Assembly: GCA_003130835.1 (NCBI GenBank)
Contig: QEXX01000016.1
Location: forward strand, 43,950-107,949
Source: Anaerolineae bacterium
GTDB taxonomy: Bacteria; Chloroflexota; Anaerolineae; Anaerolineales; UBA4823
Length of the DNA stretch: 64,000 nt
Direction of reading: 5' to 3'
This document shows positions 59,553-64,000 of this stretch, piece by piece (the stretch's first letter is position 1; each line of letters starts with the position of its first letter). The notes beneath the pieces were generated by a model. It worked only from the letters and a program-made list of their open reading frames with translations. It did not search any database and was not told the DNA's origin. Made by a program: the position numbers and the translations under genes.

Positions 59553-60230
59553 CTATTCACTAACATAAACTCCTTCTGTGGTTTCCACCATCTCCTCGGT
59601 TTCCAACCTTGCTTCACCGCGATAAATCCACACCTTAACCCCGATGATCCCATAGGTCGTCAAAGCGGTTGTTTTAGCAAAATCAATGTCTGCCCGAAGG
59701 GTTTGGCGGGGAACTTGGCCTTCGCGCATATTGACCGTGCGCGCCATCTCGGCACCACTCAGGCGACCACCGATCTCAACGCGAATACCTTGCGCGCCTT
59801 GACGCATGGCCTGTTGAATAGCCCGTTTCATCGCTCGTTGGTAGGAAATGCGGCGTTCAAGCTGTTCTGCAATCGTGGTTGCCACCAGATAAGCATCTAA
59901 ATCCGGGTAGGGAATTTCTTTAATCTCTAAATCGATCTTCTTCCCAACCAACTGCTCCAATTCCATTCGCATCTTCTTGACGCTTTCTCCTTTACGCCCG
60001 ATGAGCACACCAGGTTTAGCGGTATTGACCACCACCTTCACCTTGCCCGGGAAGCGTTCGATTTCGACGCGGGAAACACCGGCGCGGGGAGCCTCGTTTA
60101 GCACGATCTGGCGAATTTGAAAGTCTTGATGGAGCTGGTCAACATACTCATTCCCTTCGGCATACCAGCGACCTTCCCAGGTCTTATTGATTTTCAAACG
60201 AAATCCGATTGGATGAACTTTACGACCCAT
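59553..60230 (-). CDS. rpsC: 30S ribosomal protein S3
   Basis: ORF trimmed to MGRKVHPIGFRLKINKTWEGRWYAEGNEY; KPGVLIGRKGESVKKM. Confidence 0.98.
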   Translation of the reverse strand: MGRKVHPIGFRLKINKTWEGRWYAEGNEYVDQLHQDFQIRQIVLNEAPRAGVSRVEIERFPGKVKVVVNTAKPGVLIGRKGESVKKMRMELEQLVGKKIDLEIKEIPYPDLDAYLVATTIAEQLERRISYQRAMKRAIQQAMRQGAQGIRVEIGGRLSGAEMARTVNMREGQVPRQTLRADIDFAKTTALTTYGIIGVKVWIYRGEARLETEEMVETTEGVYVSE

Positions 60231-60249
60231 AAATTTCTCCTTACTTAGA

Positions 60250-60591
60250 CTACTCTTTTTCGCGCAAAATGACCGTGATATGAGAAGCGCGCCGCAACCA
60301 CGGTTTAAACCGCCCCCGCGCCCCGAACTTACGCCACTTGCGGGTGGGAGCTTCGTTGGCATAGATCGTGTGAATATATAGGTCTTCTTGGTTTAGGCCA
60401 AAATTTTCTTCCGCATTCGCTACCGCAGAGTTGATCAATTTCAGCAACGGGGTCGCTGCTGCCTGAGGAGCAAAGCGGAGGATATCCTGAGCCTCACCGA
60501 CCTTTTTCCCGCGCACCAGATCAACCAACAGGCGCACTTTCTGCGGTGAATACGGGACATAACTGACATGAGCGCGAACATCAATACTCAT
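60250..60591 (-). CDS. rplV: 50S ribosomal protein L22
   Basis: VPYSPQKVRLLVDLVRGKKVGEAQDIL. Confidence 0.98.
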   Translation of the reverse strand: MSIDVRAHVSYVPYSPQKVRLLVDLVRGKKVGEAQDILRFAPQAAATPLLKLINSAVANAEENFGLNQEDLYIHTIYANEAPTRKWRKFGARGRFKPWLRRASHITVILREKE

Positions 60592-60875
60592 TACTTCTTC
60601 CCTCGCTTCACTTTCTTTTCTGCCACGTGACCGCGGAAGGTCCGTGTGGGGGCAAATTCTCCCAATTTATGACCGACCATGTTCTCGGTGATATAGATCG
60701 GCACATGCCGCCGACCGTCGTGAACGGCAATGGTATGGCCGACCATTTGCGGAAATATCGTACTATCGCGGCTCCACGTGCGAATGACTTTCTTTTCGCC
60801 TTTTTCATTCATCGCTTCAATACGAAGAAGCAATTTTGGATCTACGAACGGACCTTTTTTTAGTGATCGTCCCAT
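60591..60875 (-). CDS. rpsS: 30S ribosomal protein S19
   Basis: [16 protein letters not shown] ... [18 protein letters not shown]. Confidence 0.98.
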   Translation of the reverse strand: MGRSLKKGPFVDPKLLLRIEAMNEKGEKKVIRTWSRDSTIFPQMVGHTIAVHDGRRHVPIYITENMVGHKLGEFAPTRTFRGHVAEKKVKRGKK

Positions 60876-60920
60876 TCCATCTTCTCCATTCGGTTCTACA
60901 TCCGTTTCATTTTCATCGGT

Positions 60921-61757
60921 TTAGCGTCGTTTCTTACTGCGCCGACGCACAATATATTGATCGGTTTGCTTATTCCGCCGTGTCTTATAGCCACGCGTTG
61001 GTTTGCCCCAGGGGCTTTTCGGGCCCGGCATACCGATCGGTTGCCGCCCTTCCCCACCGCCATGAGGGTGATCACGGGGACTCATTGCCGTACCGCGCAC
61101 CGTTGGGCGAATGCCCAAATGCCGTTTGCGTCCGGCTTTACCCAGCTTAATATTGCTGTGATCGACATTCCCAACTTGACCAATGGTGGCATAGCACTGC
61201 TGTAAAACCAAGCGCACCTCGCCAGAAGGTAAACGAATTTGTGCATAATTCCCTTCTTTTGCCAGCAGTTGCGCTGCGCTCCCAGCCGCTCGCACCAATT
61301 GCCCGCCCTTGCCGACCTTGAGTTCGATGTTGTGTACCATGGTTCCAACCGGAATATTGGCGATCGGCAAGCTATTGCCCGGACGAATTTCCGCCGTCGG
61401 CCCAGCCATGACGGTATCGCCAACTTTCAGTTCAAGTGGGGCGATAATATATCGTTTTTCACCATCTGCATAATGCAAGAGAGCTAAGCGAGCCGTGCGA
61501 TTGGGATCGTATTCAATGGCAGCTACTCGGGCGGGGATGCCTCTCTTATCCCGCTTGAAGTCCACGATGCGGATAAAGCGGCGATTGCCACCCCCACGAT
61601 GGCGAACGGTTACTCGCCCATAAACGTTGCGACCACCTTTCTTGCGTAACGGAACGATCAACGAGCGCTCCGGGATCGTCTTGGTGATCTCTTCAAAAGT
61701 ATAGCCGGTCATGCCACGTTGACCGGGGGTTGTCGGTTTGTACGTTTTAACAGCCAT
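60921..61757 (-). CDS. rplB: 50S ribosomal protein L2
   Basis: [25 protein letters not shown] ... [35 protein letters not shown]. Confidence 0.98.
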   Translation of the reverse strand: MAVKTYKPTTPGQRGMTGYTFEEITKTIPERSLIVPLRKKGGRNVYGRVTVRHRGGGNRRFIRIVDFKRDKRGIPARVAAIEYDPNRTARLALLHYADGEKRYIIAPLELKVGDTVMAGPTAEIRPGNSLPIANIPVGTMVHNIELKVGKGGQLVRAAGSAAQLLAKEGNYAQIRLPSGEVRLVLQQCYATIGQVGNVDHSNIKLGKAGRKRHLGIRPTVRGTAMSPRDHPHGGGEGRQPIGMPGPKSPWGKPTRGYKTRRNKQTDQYIVRRRSKKRR

Positions 61758-62059
61758 TACTTCACCCCTTCAAAGATGGGTATGGTATCACCAGGTGCCA
61801 AGGTGACAATCGCTTTCTTATAACCACTGCGCCGCACCCGTAGGCGCCGATTCCTAGCTCGGCGTGTCCGTTTGGCGGGGAGGTTAATCACATTGACCCG
61901 CAAGACATCGACGTCAAAAAGAAGCTCAACAGCATCTTTGATTAAGGTCTTGCTTGCATCTGGAGCAACTTCAAAGACATATTGATGCAGATCGGCATTC
62001 AAGTAATTGGATTTTTCCGTGATGATCGGACGGCGTAAAACATCATAAATCGTCGACAT
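61757..62059 (-). CDS. rplW: 50S ribosomal protein L23
   Basis: [18 protein letters not shown] ... [16 protein letters not shown]. Confidence 0.97.
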   Translation of the reverse strand: MSTIYDVLRRPIITEKSNYLNADLHQYVFEVAPDASKTLIKDAVELLFDVDVLRVNVINLPAKRTRRARNRRLRVRRSGYKKAIVTLAPGDTIPIFEGVK

Positions 62060-62072
62060 GTCTGCCTCCAAC

Positions 62073-62702
62073 CTATCCTAAAAACGATACCAGCACATCC
62101 AAGGCTTTGAGAGGCATGACAACTTTGTCATACTTCAACAAATCCCGAATGTTGAGGTAATTTGCCAATAAGGTCTTGGCATCCGGCAGATTGTTGGTGG
62201 AACGGATAACCGGCTCATACAGGGCATCTTTAGAGGGAATCAAAATCAACGCACTTGCGTCCCCAACCAAACGATCGAGAGCTTGAGCCATTAGGCGGGT
62301 TTTCGCCTCAGGCAAGGTTAACTCATCCAAAACCACAATGCCCTGTCCAGCAGCTTTGATAGATAGGGCTGAACGCAAGGCTGCCCGACGCATTTTCTTA
62401 GGCATCCTTTGGTCGTAATCGCGCGGTTTTGGCGTATGTACCTTGCCACCTCCAACCCACTGCGGAGCACGCCGCGAACCTTGTCTCGCTCGTCCGGTAC
62501 CCTTTTGTCGCCAGGGCTTTTGACCGCCACCTTCGACTTCACTGCGTCCCTTGGTCTTATGAGTCCCTAAGCGTGCGTTCGCCATCTGACGGACATAAGC
62601 CTGATGCATCAGGCTGACGTTCGTTGGGGCTTCGAAGATCGCCGCCGGCAACTCGACCGTACTTACTTTTTCACCTTGGATATTCAAAACATCTACAATC
62701 AT
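62073..62702 (-). CDS. rplD: 50S ribosomal protein L4
   Basis: [52 protein letters not shown]. Confidence 0.98.
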   Translation of the reverse strand: MIVDVLNIQGEKVSTVELPAAIFEAPTNVSLMHQAYVRQMANARLGTHKTKGRSEVEGGGQKPWRQKGTGRARQGSRRAPQWVGGGKVHTPKPRDYDQRMPKKMRRAALRSALSIKAAGQGIVVLDELTLPEAKTRLMAQALDRLVGDASALILIPSKDALYEPVIRSTNNLPDAKTLLANYLNIRDLLKYDKVVMPLKALDVLVSFLG

Positions 62703-62716
62703 TCCAACGCTCCTCA

Positions 62717-63349
62717 TTACTGCTTGCGAGCTCCCTTGATCATCAGCAAGCCGCCTTTTGGACCGGGCACCGCTCCCCGCACACCAAGCAGGTTTCGTTC
62801 TCCATCCACCAACACAACCTTTAGGTTCTGAACGGTTACGCGCTCGTTGCCCATGTGGCCTGGGCCGCGTGAGCCTTTGAACACTCGCCCAGGGGTCGTG
62901 CCGGAGCTACGCGCCCCAGGAGCACGCCATCGATCGGATTGACCATGCGTTTTCTTGCCACCGCCGAAGTGGTAGCGCTTCACAGCTCCCGCAAAGCCCT
63001 TCCCCTTGCTGATGCCGGTGACATCCACCAATTCACCAGGGGTAAACACCTGATCTACTGTCACCTTATCACCTTCAGAGACCTCGGGCTGTTTTTCGCG
63101 AAACTCGCGTAAAAAGCGCAACGGAGGAAGATTGTTGCGCTTCAGGTGCCCGAGTTCACCGGCAGTCAGTCGCTTTGGCTTAACTTCTTCAAAGCCCAGT
63201 TGGACTGCGGTATAGCCATCCTTCTCAACGGTTCGGATCTGTGTAACGTAACACGGTCCGGCCTCGATCAAAGTAACCGGAATAGCCACGCCCGACTCGT
63301 CGAAGACCTGAGTCATACCGACTTTTTTGCCAAGTAGCCCTTTTAACAT
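62717..63349 (-). CDS. rplC: 50S ribosomal protein L3
   Basis: [40 protein letters not shown]. Confidence 0.98.
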   Translation of the reverse strand: MLKGLLGKKVGMTQVFDESGVAIPVTLIEAGPCYVTQIRTVEKDGYTAVQLGFEEVKPKRLTAGELGHLKRNNLPPLRFLREFREKQPEVSEGDKVTVDQVFTPGELVDVTGISKGKGFAGAVKRYHFGGGKKTHGQSDRWRAPGARSSGTTPGRVFKGSRGPGHMGNERVTVQNLKVVLVDGERNLLGVRGAVPGPKGGLLMIKGARKQ

Positions 63350-63542
63350 CTCAATTGTCTCCTATAATCAAAAATCATCTTGCGGGACTGTCAGTCTGGG
63401 CACGACTGCATCATCCCTGCCCGCAACGCAGTCACACGATCTGCCGCACAACAGCGCGAATTTTGGGTGCACGTACAGGATCGTTCTTGCGCTGCCTATC
63501 TTTCGATGCGAAAGGTTGTTTTCCTTTCGCCTTGCTCACTTG

Positions 63543-63851
63543 TTAAATCTTGATCTCGATATCCACTCCCGCAGGGAGATTCAATCTCATCAACATGTCA
63601 ATCGTCTTTGAATCTGGATCCAACACATCAATCAGCCGATTATGGGTGCGAATTTCAAAATGTTCATGAGAGTCCTTGTCGATGAACGTTGAGCGCCGCA
63701 CGGTAAAGCGTTCAATACGAGTTGGCAAAGGCACCGGACCGACTACCCGGGCGCCCGTTCGCTCGGCAGTCTCAACAATTCGCTTTGCCGACTGATCGAG
63801 TACACGATGATCGTATGCTTTAAGCCGAATGCGTATTTTCTGTTTAGCCAT
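63543..63851 (-). CDS. rpsJ: 30S ribosomal protein S10
   Basis: [42 protein letters not shown]. Confidence 0.98.
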   Translation of the reverse strand: MAKQKIRIRLKAYDHRVLDQSAKRIVETAERTGARVVGPVPLPTRIERFTVRRSTFIDKDSHEHFEIRTHNRLIDVLDPDSKTIDMLMRLNLPAGVDIEIKI

Positions 63852-63858
63852 ATCCTAC

Positions 63859-64000
63859 CTAGTCCAAGATTTTGGTGATCACGCCGGCGCCGACCGTCAG
63901 ACCGCCTTCACGGATGGCAAACTTCGAACCTTGCTCCAACGCCACCGGCACAATCAACTCCACTTCCAAGTTCACATTGTCGCCCGGCATCACCATCTCC
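63859..64000 (-). CDS. tuf: elongation factor Tu, C-terminal fragment (cut by right edge)
   Basis: Manual translation [46 protein letters not shown]. Confidence 0.95.
   Translation of the reverse strand, partial: EMVMPGDNVNLEVELIVPVALEQGSKFAIREGGLTVGAGVITKILD

Overview
The window looks like a chromosomal segment from a Chloroflexota (Anaerolineae-like) bacterium; the taxonomy is inferred from protein flavour only. No rRNA, tRNA, CRISPR array, prophage or transposase could be supported. Main contents, left to right: a TolB/PD40-like secreted protein cut by the left edge; small membrane proteins (DUF3048, DUF2085, DUF4126, DUF4190 types); malic enzyme next to a thioredoxin-reductase-like flavoprotein lacking CxxC; a 1386-aa multi-PAS/GAF/HD-GYP sensor coupled to a rhodanese; EtfAB plus a DMGDH/SarDH-like oxidoreductase; a CBS protein with a nucleotidyltransferase-like protein; a HerA / HAS-barrel-like / NurA operon; a DUF47-PiT phosphate pair; a lipoprotein plus a small protein ending in FLPLILRQ; a 14-kb co-directional locus (DeoR regulator, second DMGDH-like enzyme, GbcA-like Rieske oxygenase, non-Pyl MttB homologue, phosphoesterase, APC permease, ABC transporter) that looks like quaternary-amine uptake and demethylation; and the spc/S10/alpha ribosomal super-operon from rpsI back to tuf, without infA at its usual position. 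The most interesting leads are the quaternary-amine locus, the HerA-X-NurA operon, the palindromic repeat found twice around the ABC operon, and possible leaderless promoters. All family names are read from motifs by eye; no database search was run.
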